A stretch of 64,000 bases of DNA from Alphaproteobacteria bacterium. GTDB lineage: Bacteria; Pseudomonadota; Alphaproteobacteria; UBA2966. A program made the translations under genes and the position numbers. The stretch is from NCBI GenBank assembly GCA_018654745.1, contig JABILA010000120.1, positions 62,001-126,000 on the forward strand, given 5' to 3'. Shown here piece after piece: positions 9,072 through 18,215 of the stretch. The notes under the pieces are model-generated. The model was not told the origin of the DNA. It ran no database searches and saw nothing but the letters and a program-made list of their open reading frames with translations. The number at the start of each line of letters is the position of its first letter. Position 1 is the stretch's first letter.

Positions 9072-10409
9072 ATGCGGAAATTTGTCTCACGCCCCGTTGG
9101 TTACCTGATTGTTGGCAGTCTTGCCATGATCATCGGGTTATCTATGGGTGTGGGCGTCGGTTACTTTTTTGGCGGTACCAAGACTGCGAATGAAGTTGCT
9201 GTCGAGGCTCCTCAAGCGGAAAGCGATGATAAAGTTGTCTCACTCCCGGCGGCAAAGACAATTGTAAAACCTCTACCCATACCTGTTCCTCTCGAAGTGC
9301 CGGGGCTTGCTCCAAAACTTGAAGAAGAAACCTGGACGGCCATTCCGGGGTCGAACGAAGAAGCGGAAATCTCTTCAGCGGCACCTGCCCCGTGGCCGGA
9401 GCTGGCACAGAAGATTGAAGCCGACCGTGTTCGTAAAAATAATGAGGATAAACGGCAAAAAATTCTCAGGGAAATTGAACAGGTTCAGGAAAATCTTCGT
9501 CGTGATTATCCAGAACGTGACGTCGATGCCCTGGCTGAAGTTGAAGACATTTGGCCAACACCAGAAGAATTGCCGATAGGGGTGGAGGCTGGAGACCAAC
9601 CTGAGCAACTGGCACGAAAACCTGTTGAACCAAATACAGATGACGTTTCGACCCTGGAAAAACCAGGCTCCCGTATTGATCGGGAATCTGAAGTCTGGGA
9701 GGCTAATGCCGTTACGGTGCCAGATCCTGCTGGCAAACCGATGATATCCATTGTGATTGACGATCTTGGTTTGAACAGGCGCAACACAGTCCGCACGATC
9801 CGCTTGCCCGGACCGTTGACCCTGGCTTTCCTGACCTATGCGGAGGATCTTGATAGACAAACCAGTTCTGCCCACGCAGCAGGGCACGAGCTTATGGTCC
9901 ATTTTCCCATGGAACCCAAAAATCCCGACACCGATCCCGGACCCAATGCCTTGCGTGAAGAATTGAGCGAAAAGGAAATTCGTCGCCGTCTGACCTGGGG
10001 GTTATCCCGATTCAAAGGCTATGTCGGTATCAACAATCACATGGGCAGCGCTTTCACGGGATATGCCAAAGGTATGGCCGTGGTTATGGATGAAGTCAGC
10101 AAGCGAGGCGTTCTGTTTCTCGACAGCATGACCACCCAGCGCTCAACAGGCCGCATGACAGCAGGGCAGGCGGGGGTGCCGTTTGTTGCCCGTGACGTAT
10201 TCCTGGACAATGAAATTGATGCTCGCAATATCGGCTTGCGCCTCGCCGAAGTCGAAAAAGTGGCGCGCGCCCAGGGCCACGCAATTGCAATTGGCCACCC
10301 ACATGGCGCAACCATTGAGGCTTTGGCCAGTTGGTTGCCGCATCTCGAAAAAGCAGGCTTTGTTCTCGTACCTGTCAGTATGATCATCAAACACCGTCGC
10401 GGCAGTTAA
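9072..10409 (+). CDS. Divergent polysaccharide deacetylase (YibQ/DUF610 family)
   Basis: A 445-residue envelope protein. An N-terminal anchor (about residues 8-34, Gly-rich and hydrophobic) precedes a long Glu/Pro-rich linker (about 40-225) and a C-terminal divergent polysaccharide deacetylase domain of the DUF610 type. That domain shows ISIVIDDLGLN, HELMVHFPMEP, GINNHMGSAFT and AIGHPHGATI. The enzyme's substrate is not established for this family. It begins 7 nt after cueR and ends 27 nt before copZ, so it appears to be part of the CueR-controlled operon. That is odd, because family members usually sit next to ctpA-type protease genes. Confidence 0.85.
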   Translation: MRKFVSRPVGYLIVGSLAMIIGLSMGVGVGYFFGGTKTANEVAVEAPQAESDDKVVSLPAAKTIVKPLPIPVPLEVPGLAPKLEEETWTAIPGSNEEAEISSAAPAPWPELAQKIEADRVRKNNEDKRQKILREIEQVQENLRRDYPERDVDALAEVEDIWPTPEELPIGVEAGDQPEQLARKPVEPNTDDVSTLEKPGSRIDRESEVWEANAVTVPDPAGKPMISIVIDDLGLNRRNTVRTIRLPGPLTLAFLTYAEDLDRQTSSAHAAGHELMVHFPMEPKNPDTDPGPNALREELSEKEIRRRLTWGLSRFKGYVGINNHMGSAFTGYAKGMAVVMDEVSKRGVLFLDSMTTQRSTGRMTAGQAGVPFVARDVFLDNEIDARNIGLRLAEVEKVARAQGHAIAIGHPHGATIEALASWLPHLEKAGFVLVPVSMIIKHRRGS

Positions 10410-10436
10410 GACCCGGCTCAAATACGGAGATTTCTC

Positions 10437-10634
10437 ATGACCACTTATCTTGTTGAAGGCATGACCTGCCAGGGCTGCGTTAATGCCGTCACCAATGCCA
10501 TCAAGACACGCCTCGCCGATGTAGACGTGAGCGTCGAACTCGAGGGCGGCAAAGTGACCGTCAGTGGAGATGACAGTGCTGCTGTCATTGCAGCCATCGA
10601 CGATGCAGGTTTTGACTATATGGGTGAAGGATAG
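10437..10634 (+). CDS. copZ: Copper chaperone CopZ (HMA domain)
   Basis: A 65-residue single heavy-metal-associated domain that carries Cu(I) in the cytoplasm and hands it to CopA. The metal site is GMTCQGC (residues 8-14). The rest follows the beta-alpha-beta pattern of the fold, ending AAIDDAGFDY. CGGAG lies about 10 nt upstream of the ATG. It is the last gene of the copper operon and converges on the serine hydrolase gene. Confidence 0.93.
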   Translation: MTTYLVEGMTCQGCVNAVTNAIKTRLADVDVSVELEGGKVTVSGDDSAAVIAAIDDAGFDYMGEG

Positions 10635-10668
10635 GTTCGCGATTGCTTTTCGCTTTTCGCACTTCCGA

Positions 10669-11874
10669 TTATTTCAGAGCGCTGTAAACCCAGGCCCGGA
10701 CCTTGCGTATGTAGCGCCGGGATTGCCGTGGGTTCTGGATCATGAAAACCACAATCATTTCTTTTAGCGGGTCGATCCAGAAATGAGCGCCGGCGTAGCC
10801 TGCCCATCTGTAGCTGCCTTTTGATTCACGTGAAAAACCAATGTCGTTCAAACGAACCGCAAAACCATAACCGAACCCGGAATTACCTCCGAGCAAATTG
10901 TAGTTGCCTGGTTGAATATCTCCCAATTGATTGCTGATCATCTCCTTGACGGTTTCAGGTTTGAGCAAACGATGACCTTTGTACAATCCCCCGTTCAGCA
11001 TCATTGTGCAGAAGGCAAGATAATCGCCTGGCGTCGACATTAGACCACCGCCGCCGGACAAAAGGCGAGGTTTGGCGGCGGGGTTTGAGAGACGAGGGGC
11101 CTGGGGTTCAACGATGCGGTGGACCTTGCTCTGTGGAACAAAAAAACCTGTGTCGATCATATCCAACGGATCAAAGATTTGTTTTTTCAGAAACTTATCC
11201 AGTTTCTGACCTGATGCGACTTCAACGACCCGACCCAGGACGGCCGTTGAGTGGCTGTATTCCCAAACTTCTCCAGGCTGATGTTCCAGAGGCAAGGCAG
11301 CAAGTTTGTTAGCCCAGGTCTCCAGGGTTTGGCTATTGTCACGTAAGCCTGCCTTTTTGTAGAGCGACCGAACTTCGCTGTCGCCAAAGAAGCCATACAC
11401 AATACCTGACGTGTGTCGCAATAAATCAGCAATTGTGATCGCCTTGTCTTGTGGATAGAGCTTTCCCAGTTTCATGACTTTTGTGTTGGCAAAAGCCGGT
11501 ACGTATTTCGACAGGGGATCTTTCAATTTGATCCGGCCTTGCTCCACCAGCATCATCACCGCGACCGAAGTAATGGGCTTCGTCATGGAATTGATACGAA
11601 AAATATCGTTGGTATTCAGGGGCCCAGAAGAACTCCCGGGTCCACGGGTCCCAAAGGCCTTGTGATAAACCAGCTTGCCCTTTCGCATGATAGACAAGGT
11701 CGCTGCGTTGACCACTTTGGCTGCGATATCATCATTTAACATCGTGTCGACAATGTTCAGTTTTCTGGGATCAAAACCGATTGATTTGGGATCAGTGATT
11801 TCAACTGCTGAAGCTGTTGATATGGCAAGCAACAAAATTGTGGAGAAAAATCCAGGTATGAGTTTGTTTTGCAT
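10669..11874 (-). CDS. Secreted serine hydrolase of the beta-lactamase (class C-like) family
   Basis: A 401-residue exported hydrolase of the broad beta-lactamase/esterase family. From ATG 11874 the protein begins with a clear signal peptide (MQNKLIPGF, a hydrophobic core and an ASA cleavage site); the longer frame from 11922 lacks this. The nucleophile motif is SMTK (in FRINSMTKPI) and the second-motif Tyr is in WEYSHST. Family members include esterases and D-aminopeptidases as well as beta-lactamases, so the substrate cannot be called. It lies between copZ and trpE on the trp strand and is not part of the usual trp neighbourhood. Confidence 0.87.
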   Translation of the reverse strand: MQNKLIPGFFSTILLLAISTASAVEITDPKSIGFDPRKLNIVDTMLNDDIAAKVVNAATLSIMRKGKLVYHKAFGTRGPGSSSGPLNTNDIFRINSMTKPITSVAVMMLVEQGRIKLKDPLSKYVPAFANTKVMKLGKLYPQDKAITIADLLRHTSGIVYGFFGDSEVRSLYKKAGLRDNSQTLETWANKLAALPLEHQPGEVWEYSHSTAVLGRVVEVASGQKLDKFLKKQIFDPLDMIDTGFFVPQSKVHRIVEPQAPRLSNPAAKPRLLSGGGGLMSTPGDYLAFCTMMLNGGLYKGHRLLKPETVKEMISNQLGDIQPGNYNLLGGNSGFGYGFAVRLNDIGFSRESKGSYRWAGYAGAHFWIDPLKEMIVVFMIQNPRQSRRYIRKVRAWVYSALK

Positions 11875-11952
11875 AAGGGACAAATTCCAAAAATTCACTC
11901 CGGCGGAAGTGAAAGCCGACATATCGTCAAAGTGATGTTGCCGATCTGCTTC

Positions 11953-13476
11953 CTAGCCCGCTCCGGTCCCGCGTCCTGAGGCAAAGCGGATGGCTTCTTC
12001 GGCGGCGCGAACCAGGGCTTTGGCCTTGTTGACGCATTCATTATATTCGCTGACGGGGTCGCTGTCTGCGACGACACCGGCACCGGCCTGGACATACATG
12101 GAACCATCTTTCACTAAAGCCGTACGCAGGACAATACAGGTGTCCATGGTGCCATTGGCAGCGAAGTAACCAACAGTTCCGGCGTAGATCCCGCGTCGTT
12201 CTTTTTCCAGTTCGTCGATAATCTCCATGGCCCTGACCTTTGGTGCACCGCTAACCGTGCCAGCGGGGAAGCCGCCTATCAAGGCATCAATGGCATCATG
12301 GGCCGGATCAATTTCACCTTCGACATTGGAGACAATGTGCATGACATGGGAATAGCGTTCGACCACGGTCTGTTCTGTGACTTTGACGCTGCCGATTTTG
12401 GCTACACGTCCGACGTCATTGCGCCCGAGGTCCAGCAACATCAGATGTTCGGCCAATTCCTTTTTGTCAGATAGCAGGTCCGCTGCCAGGGCTTCGTCTT
12501 CTTCTCTGGTGGCTCCGCGTGGGCGCGTCCCGGCGAGGGGGCGCAGCGTTACTTTTTTATCGCGCAAGCGCACAAGGATTTCAGGACTGGAGCCGACAAC
12601 AGAAAAGTTGTCGAAGTTCAGGAAGACCAGAAACGGGGCCGGATTGGTCCGGCGCAAAGCCCGGTACAAGGAAAAAGGCGGTAGCTTGAACGGTACCTTG
12701 AAGCGCATGGAGGGCACTACCTGGAAGACATCACCGGCAGCGATATATTCCTTGGCCTTCTCGACCATAGCGCAATATTCTTCTTTGGTGGTGTTGGAGA
12801 CAGGCTCGGGTGCGGCATGGTCAGGGCCAGTGCTCTCGCGGGAATAATGCAGGCTGCGTTCCATCTGGCCCACAATATCCGCCAGGCGTTCACGGGCCAG
12901 GTTATAGGCCCCCTTGGCGCTGACGCCTTCGACAGGACGCACAGGCGTGATAATGGTGAACAGGTCTTTCACAGAATCGAAAATCGCCATGATCGTCGGG
13001 CGGATGAAAAAGCCTTCCGGAATGTCGATCTCGGTGGGGTTATTGTCAGGCAATTTTTCCATCAGCCGCACCATGTCATAAGACATGTATCCAACCACAC
13101 CGGCAGCCATGGGCGGCAGGTCCTCCGGCATATTGTCAATGCAGCTTTCATCGACCAGGCTGCGCAAGGCATCAAGGGCACCTTGTGGGCAAACCTCAAA
13201 GGCATCCGCGTCGTGTCGGGCCTCTCGGTTGATTTCCGCGGCATCGCCATGACAGCGCCAGATAATGTCGGGCTTCAGACCAATGATCGAATAACGCCCG
13301 CGAACGGCACCACCCTCAACAGATTCCAGCAGGAAACTATTGGGTAAACCATCCGCCAGTTTCAGCATGGCCGACACCGGGGTTTCCAGATCGGCAACCA
13401 GCGTCGTTGAAACGACCTGGGGTTTACCTGTGTCGTAAACGGCAGCAAAGTCGTCAAGCGCGGGTGCGACACTCAT
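11953..13476 (-). CDS. trpE: Anthranilate synthase component I
   Basis: Converts chorismate to anthranilate with ammonia from TrpG. The 507-residue length is standard. The N-terminal domain carries the tryptophan-feedback element in SFLLESVEGG (about residues 46-55). The catalytic domain has GSSPEILVR, RPLAGTRPRG, VGRVAKIGSV, FPAGTVSGAPKVRAMEII and GYFAANG. It begins 9 nt after ppiD, indicating one transcript. Its normal partner trpG is not adjacent but 6 kb downstream behind the copper block. Confidence 0.97.
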   Translation of the reverse strand: MSVAPALDDFAAVYDTGKPQVVSTTLVADLETPVSAMLKLADGLPNSFLLESVEGGAVRGRYSIIGLKPDIIWRCHGDAAEINREARHDADAFEVCPQGALDALRSLVDESCIDNMPEDLPPMAAGVVGYMSYDMVRLMEKLPDNNPTEIDIPEGFFIRPTIMAIFDSVKDLFTIITPVRPVEGVSAKGAYNLARERLADIVGQMERSLHYSRESTGPDHAAPEPVSNTTKEEYCAMVEKAKEYIAAGDVFQVVPSMRFKVPFKLPPFSLYRALRRTNPAPFLVFLNFDNFSVVGSSPEILVRLRDKKVTLRPLAGTRPRGATREEDEALAADLLSDKKELAEHLMLLDLGRNDVGRVAKIGSVKVTEQTVVERYSHVMHIVSNVEGEIDPAHDAIDALIGGFPAGTVSGAPKVRAMEIIDELEKERRGIYAGTVGYFAANGTMDTCIVLRTALVKDGSMYVQAGAGVVADSDPVSEYNECVNKAKALVRAAEEAIRFASGRGTGAG

Positions 13477-13485
13477 GACAAAAGG

Positions 13486-15369
13486 TTACTGCAACTGGTC
13501 CAGAATGGTGCGGTTGACAGTAACGTTGTATTCCTTTTGCAACACGTTGCGATATTGCTCCATGATGTCGCCGGATATACCACCGCGCAACTGGGCGGCG
13601 ATTGTCTCGACAGCTTTGGTGTTCTGGCCGGGCCTGGCAACAATAACGGATTTTAACCGGGCAACGACATGAACGGTTCCAGCCTGATTTGGTGCAGTAG
13701 CCATGCCGCCAACCTTGGCCTTGAATAGTTCTGCCAATAAATCAAACGACATATCAGGTTCACTCTGCGCCCGGAAACGACCGACAGGTTTGGTTTCCTT
13801 GATCGTCAGGCCAAGCTTTGAAGCTTCAGCGGTAAAGTCTCCACCATCTTTCAAAACCTTCACCAGGGCCTTGGCTTTGTTGCCAGCGGCTTCGTTTTTC
13901 TGCTGCGCAGTCCAATCTGTTGCAACCAGTTCCCGCACGGTGCTCAGGGGGCGAACGGCAGGGGCAGTGATGCCGTCAACACGAACCATGAAATAGACAC
14001 CGATTGACGATTCCACCAGGCGAGGCTCAGCACCTTCCTCCGTTGAAAAAGCAGTTGCGACAAATTCTGGTGCCTTTGGCAGGGTGACGGCCTTGCCAGC
14101 TTCGTCCTTGCCACCGGCATCAACAGCAGATGCCGTGATCAATTTGAGATCATAACGCAGGGCAGCGTCTTTCAGACTGGCTCCACCTGCAAGCTCGTCT
14201 TCCAGCTTTGTCGACTGGTCATAAATCAGCTCACCAGCCTTGTTCAGTTGCAGGGCCTTCTGGATTTCTGCATGGACCTGACCCAGGGAACGGACACTGC
14301 CGGGGACAATTGTTTTAACGTTATAGACATGCCAGCCGAACAACGATTTGACCGGTTCGGTCACAGTGTTGGCCGGTGCCGAAAATACAACATCACGTGT
14401 GGCTTCGGGCAGATCAGTTTTCAGACGCAAACCAAGGGCGATGTTATCACCCAGGCGGTTTTTCGGATCTTTCGATACTTCTTCGAACTTGGCACCGTTC
14501 ATCAGCAGTTTGTGGGCAGCCTTGGCGTCTTCTTCCGTGGCGTACTGCAACTGATCCAGATCACGCGTTTCAATGATGGTATATTCATCGATCCGGTTTT
14601 CGTAATCCGCCTTGATCTCTTCTTCCGAGACCACGACATCATCTGCAAGGTCCTCTGCCGACAGGGTCAACCAGGTCAGGGCCCGATATTCAGGGGCTGT
14701 ATAGCGTACCTTGTTATCTTCGTGGAATTTGGTCAGTGCTGCCGTATCCGGTGTCGCGATATTTGTCACCGAGTTGTTGGCGATGACAACGATTTCCGCC
14801 GTCCGCTTCTCTTCGCGATAGGCATACAGCGTTTCTGCCATCCTCTTTGGTGCGATAGTGCCTGAGACCATGGCACCCAATAGTTGCTGGCGTTTCATTT
14901 CGCCGCGGGTCAGGTGCTCGTAATAGGCGGGGTTCATCCCGGCGTTTCGCAGGACACCTTCATATTGCAACTTGTTGAAGTTTCCGGCTTCGTCCTGGAA
15001 GGCGCGGTTATTGCGGATTTCACTTCCAACCACGCTGTCTGGTACAGCCAGGCCAAACTTGCTGGCGGCTTCGTCCCACAGGGCAGACGTGACCAGCTGC
15101 TGCAAGGTTTGCTCGCCGATACCCAATTGACGGGCTTCGTCGTTATTCAGTTGTTTGCCAAAACGGGCAGACATCTGGCGTACCCGGTTTTGATAGGCGT
15201 CCTGAAACTCATTGGGAGAGATTTTGGTATCGCCGACCTGGGCGACAGAGGTATCACCGCCACCTGTAAAGATGTCGCCAATACCCCAGGCGGCGAAACT
15301 CATAACCAGCAGGCCAAGCAGGATTTTTACCATCCACGATCCGGTGCCCTTGCGCAGGGTCTCAAGCAT
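13486..15369 (-). CDS. ppiD: PpiD/SurA-like periplasmic peptidyl-prolyl isomerase
   Basis: A 627-residue membrane-anchored folding helper for exported proteins. An N-terminal transmembrane anchor (ILLGLLVMSFAAWGIGDIF, about residues 16-34) leads into a SurA-type N-terminal chaperone domain, followed by parvulin-like segments (YATEEDAKAAHKLL, then LFGWHVYNV). Size and architecture match alphaproteobacterial PpiD/SurA proteins encoded upstream of trpE. It is divergent from tpiA across a 218-bp gap that must contain both promoters. Confidence 0.9.
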   Translation of the reverse strand: MLETLRKGTGSWMVKILLGLLVMSFAAWGIGDIFTGGGDTSVAQVGDTKISPNEFQDAYQNRVRQMSARFGKQLNNDEARQLGIGEQTLQQLVTSALWDEAASKFGLAVPDSVVGSEIRNNRAFQDEAGNFNKLQYEGVLRNAGMNPAYYEHLTRGEMKRQQLLGAMVSGTIAPKRMAETLYAYREEKRTAEIVVIANNSVTNIATPDTAALTKFHEDNKVRYTAPEYRALTWLTLSAEDLADDVVVSEEEIKADYENRIDEYTIIETRDLDQLQYATEEDAKAAHKLLMNGAKFEEVSKDPKNRLGDNIALGLRLKTDLPEATRDVVFSAPANTVTEPVKSLFGWHVYNVKTIVPGSVRSLGQVHAEIQKALQLNKAGELIYDQSTKLEDELAGGASLKDAALRYDLKLITASAVDAGGKDEAGKAVTLPKAPEFVATAFSTEEGAEPRLVESSIGVYFMVRVDGITAPAVRPLSTVRELVATDWTAQQKNEAAGNKAKALVKVLKDGGDFTAEASKLGLTIKETKPVGRFRAQSEPDMSFDLLAELFKAKVGGMATAPNQAGTVHVVARLKSVIVARPGQNTKAVETIAAQLRGGISGDIMEQYRNVLQKEYNVTVNRTILDQLQ

Positions 15370-15587
15370 GCTCTTGTCTCTCCATAAATAAAACCGGTGC
15401 CGGGTGTCATCACCGCCACCTTGTTGCGGGCGGCATCATAGGGGTGGCATATCGTCGCCGCAACACGCAAAAGCCCTGAAAATGCCGGTTTTAGCGGTCA
15501 TTTCCGCTGTTTTACGGGCTGGCCAAGGTGGTCTGCATTTGATACATCAGCAAACACCCTTTTTCCCCTGATCAGGATATCACAAAC

Positions 15588-16349
15588 ATGTCTGCAAATC
15601 CCCGCCCTCTCGTCGCCGGTAACTGGAAAATGAACAGCCTCAGAGCCGATGCAAATGCGCTTGCTGCTGGTGTTGCCGCAAAGCACAAGGCCGCAGGTGA
15701 GATTGCATGTGACGTTCTGGTTTGCCCGCCCTTTCATTTGTTGACCGAAGTCTCTGCCGCTGTTGCAGGCAGTGGCGTGCAACTGGGCGCGCAAACCTGT
15801 CATACCGGCGTCAGCGGAGCCCATACGGGTGATGTTTCAGCCGAAATGATCGCTGATTGTGGCGCGACCTATGTCATTGTTGGCCATTCCGAACGTCGGG
15901 CCGACCACGGCGAAGACGATGCCACCGTCAAAGCCCGGGCCGAAGCCGCCCACCGTGCCAGCCTGAACGCCATCGTCTGTATTGGCGAAACCGAGGGCGA
16001 GCGCGACGCAGGCAATGCCCTGAATGTAGTTGAAAGCCAGCTTGCCGGTTCCATGCCCGATGCCGCCACTGCCGCCAACACCGTTGTAGCCTACGAGCCT
16101 GTCTGGGCCATCGGCACCGGTCGTACAGCCAATACCGACGAGATCAAGGAGGTTCACGACCATATCCGCAAAATCCTCGTGGCCCGTTTTGGTGACGATG
16201 GTAACGGCATGCGTATTCTCTACGGCGGTTCCATGAAAGCCGAAAATGCCGACGGCATCATGGCCGTCGAAAACGTCAACGGTGGCCTCATCGGCGGTGC
16301 AGCACTGAAAGCCGAAACCTTCTGGCCAATAGTTGAAGCTGCGTTGTAA
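15588..16349 (+). CDS. tpiA: Triosephosphate isomerase
   Basis: Interconverts dihydroxyacetone phosphate and glyceraldehyde 3-phosphate. The 253-residue TIM barrel has AGNWKMN (Lys14), VGHSERR (catalytic His100) and [11 protein letters not shown] (catalytic Glu170), and ends with the phosphate-binding LYGGSM and [10 protein letters not shown]. In related genomes secG follows; here secG is about 20 kb away. AGGAT about 10 nt upstream is a weak ribosome site. Confidence 0.97.
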   Translation: MSANPRPLVAGNWKMNSLRADANALAAGVAAKHKAAGEIACDVLVCPPFHLLTEVSAAVAGSGVQLGAQTCHTGVSGAHTGDVSAEMIADCGATYVIVGHSERRADHGEDDATVKARAEAAHRASLNAIVCIGETEGERDAGNALNVVESQLAGSMPDAATAANTVVAYEPVWAIGTGRTANTDEIKEVHDHIRKILVARFGDDGNGMRILYGGSMKAENADGIMAVENVNGGLIGGAALKAETFWPIVEAAL

Positions 16350-16371
16350 GCGCCACATATCAAATACCGCG

Positions 16372-16467
16372 TCACTCCGGGCTTGACCCGGAGTCTCACG
16401 GAAACCTGATTAATGGACCGGGTGCAAGTGGATAGGCTACAGAGACTCCGGGTCAAGCCCGGAGTGA
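16372..16467. repeat. 26-bp perfect inverted repeat element with nested dyads
   Basis: Arms 16372-16397 and 16442-16467 are perfect reverse complements separated by 44 bp. Each arm is itself a dyad around CTCCGGGCTTGACCCGGAG, so the locus can form two small hairpins or one long one. I recall such CCGGGCTTGACCCGG palindromes as dispersed intergenic repeats in alphaproteobacterial genomes, which would make this a REP/MITE-like unit. It may also terminate tpiA transcription. Only this copy was noticed in the window. Confidence 0.8.
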
Positions 16468-16518
16468 AGGTGTGTTGGTGGTTGGTTTTTTCGTAACCGT
16501 GGAAACAGGAAACCAAAA

Positions 16519-17409
16519 ATGAACCAGAATATCTGGCGAGGACGCGAACGCCTGGTGCTGGATGGCGGCATGGGGATGTCCCTGAAATCGAAGGGCGTTA
16601 AAATCCCGAGCGATATCTGGTCGGCCAGTGCTTTGTTGGAGGCCCCCGAGATCGTGCGCGAATTGCACGGCGACTTTATCCACGCCGGGGCAGACATCAT
16701 CACCACCAACAATTACGCCTGCACGCCTTATTACCTGAAAACCCGCGGTATCGAAGACCGTTTGGAAGAGTTGACAACATTGTCGACGCGCCTGGCCGTT
16801 GAGGCCGTGCAGCAGTCCGGCACTAAAACCCTGATCGCCGGAGCCTTGCCACCGCTTGGCGGCAGTTACGATCCCTATGACGTACAGGACGCTGCTGCTT
16901 CAAGGCCTATCAACCGCAAAATCGTCAAAGCCCTGACCGATGACATCGACCTGATCATCTGTGAAACCATGTCCACAATCGCCGAGGCCCGCATGACCGC
17001 CGAAGTCGCTGCGGAAACCGGCAAACCCGTCTGGCTCGCCCTGACCCTGGCCGATGACGACAGCGGCACATTACGATCCGGCGAAAGCCTGCAAGACACC
17101 GTCGTCGCCTTGCAAGGCCTGGAAATCGACGCCTGGCTCTTCAATTGCTGCATCCCGGCCGCCATCACCGCTGGGATCAAAACCTTAAAAACCCTCACCG
17201 ACCGCCCCATCGGCGCCTATGCCAACGCCTTCGGCCCCGTCCCCGAAGGCTGGACCCTGGAGGAGGGCGGCATCACCTACAACGAAGCCCTCGACGCTGA
17301 CGCGTATGAGGGCCACGCAAAGGCTTGGCGCGATTTGGGTGCGTCAATTATCGGCGGGTGTTGTGGGATCGGGCCGGATCATATCCACAAGGTGAGTGGG
17401 TTGAGGTAA
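16519..17409 (+). CDS. Homocysteine S-methyltransferase family protein
   Basis: A 296-residue zinc-dependent methyltransferase barrel of the MmuM/BHMT type, likely moving a methyl group from S-methylmethionine or a betaine to homocysteine or a similar thiol. Landmarks are VLDGGMGMSL at the start, the AGADIITTNNYACTP segment, FNCCIPAAI (first zinc Cys) and GGCCGIGPDHI near the C-terminus (the Cys pair). The methyl donor cannot be predicted. It is a lone gene after the inverted-repeat element, with no methionine-pathway neighbour. Codons are markedly GC-richer than in the surrounding genes. Confidence 0.88.
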   Translation: MNQNIWRGRERLVLDGGMGMSLKSKGVKIPSDIWSASALLEAPEIVRELHGDFIHAGADIITTNNYACTPYYLKTRGIEDRLEELTTLSTRLAVEAVQQSGTKTLIAGALPPLGGSYDPYDVQDAAASRPINRKIVKALTDDIDLIICETMSTIAEARMTAEVAAETGKPVWLALTLADDDSGTLRSGESLQDTVVALQGLEIDAWLFNCCIPAAITAGIKTLKTLTDRPIGAYANAFGPVPEGWTLEEGGITYNEALDADAYEGHAKAWRDLGASIIGGCCGIGPDHIHKVSGLR

Positions 17410-17531
17410 GTGTTTGCAAATAAATGCAAAACAGGGCTTTGTATTGTTATAAGGTTCGATCAATTATCGATACAATTGCGGTTCAAAAAGAGAAGTAAGA
17501 AAGCGAGTACGCGCTCACACACCCCACCCCC

Positions 17532-18068
17532 TCAATCATACAAACTCATGCGCCGCTGGAACTGGCGTTGTTCCCATTCGGCGCCGAAGAGACCGAACAG
17601 GCCAAACATGACGATGGCGTGCAGGGCGATGCCGAAGGCCCATGGGGCGATGACCCAGCCGATCCAGATGTTGTCGGGGCTGACGTAGAGGTTCAGGGCG
17701 TAGAGGCAGGGTATGATGACCAGAAAGCACAACCAGTTCAGGTGAAAACCTTTTAGATTTTGCACATAGTCGATGGCTTCGGCTTCCTTGCGTTGCTGGA
17801 AGGTTTGGCCGGTATTGGGCTCGTTTTCGCTGGATTTTGTCTTGTCGGTATCGGCTGTTTGTACGGCGGGTGTGGTCGGGATCATTTTTGGCTCCTGCAT
17901 TAAATGGGTCACAGATGTTTCGAAAACAGCCGCAAGGCATTTAAGGGATTCCAGGGTGGCAGCATTGCCACTTTCAAGACGCTGAATGGTCCGGGGGCTT
18001 AAACCCGAATGCAGGGCCAACTGCTCCTGCGTCCAACCGCGATCCGTTCGTAATTTCTGGATATCCAT
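17532..18068 (-). CDS. XRE-type helix-turn-helix protein with 2TM domain
   Basis: A 178-residue protein fusing a DNA-binding domain to a membrane domain. Residues about 3-55 are a Cro/C1-type helix-turn-helix (RTDRGWTQEQLALHSGLSPR and following). A linker of about 55 polar residues leads to a C-terminal 2TM domain: two hydrophobic helices separated by a short Trp-containing loop (LCFLVIIPCLYALNLYV and AFGIALHAIVMFGLFGLF). ATG 18068 was chosen over the 18113 frame start because AAGGGA lies about 7 nt before it. It could be a membrane-tethered regulator. Its targets are unknown. Confidence 0.85.
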   Translation of the reverse strand: MDIQKLRTDRGWTQEQLALHSGLSPRTIQRLESGNAATLESLKCLAAVFETSVTHLMQEPKMIPTTPAVQTADTDKTKSSENEPNTGQTFQQRKEAEAIDYVQNLKGFHLNWLCFLVIIPCLYALNLYVSPDNIWIGWVIAPWAFGIALHAIVMFGLFGLFGAEWEQRQFQRRMSLYD

Positions 18069-18215
18069 CTCAATTTCCCTTGTTGCTGTGACCCGATATC
18101 TAGCGATCACCACTCAGCCTGAACACGTCACCAACCCGACATGAACACGACACGCCGCCGCCAAGCGTACATAAACCGCAGATTTTGCACAACAAATTGA
18201 ATGAGGACGCCGGGT

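Noticed and set aside
14248-14865. 205-codon plus-strand frame
   Set aside because: Antisense to ppiD, low-complexity translation and no ribosome site.
15837-16358. 173-codon minus-strand frame
   Set aside because: Antisense to tpiA; Gly-rich shadow translation.
17452-17475. tRNA-like GGTTCGATC stretch
   Set aside because: No cloverleaf arms or acceptor stem around it; no tRNA was found anywhere in the window.
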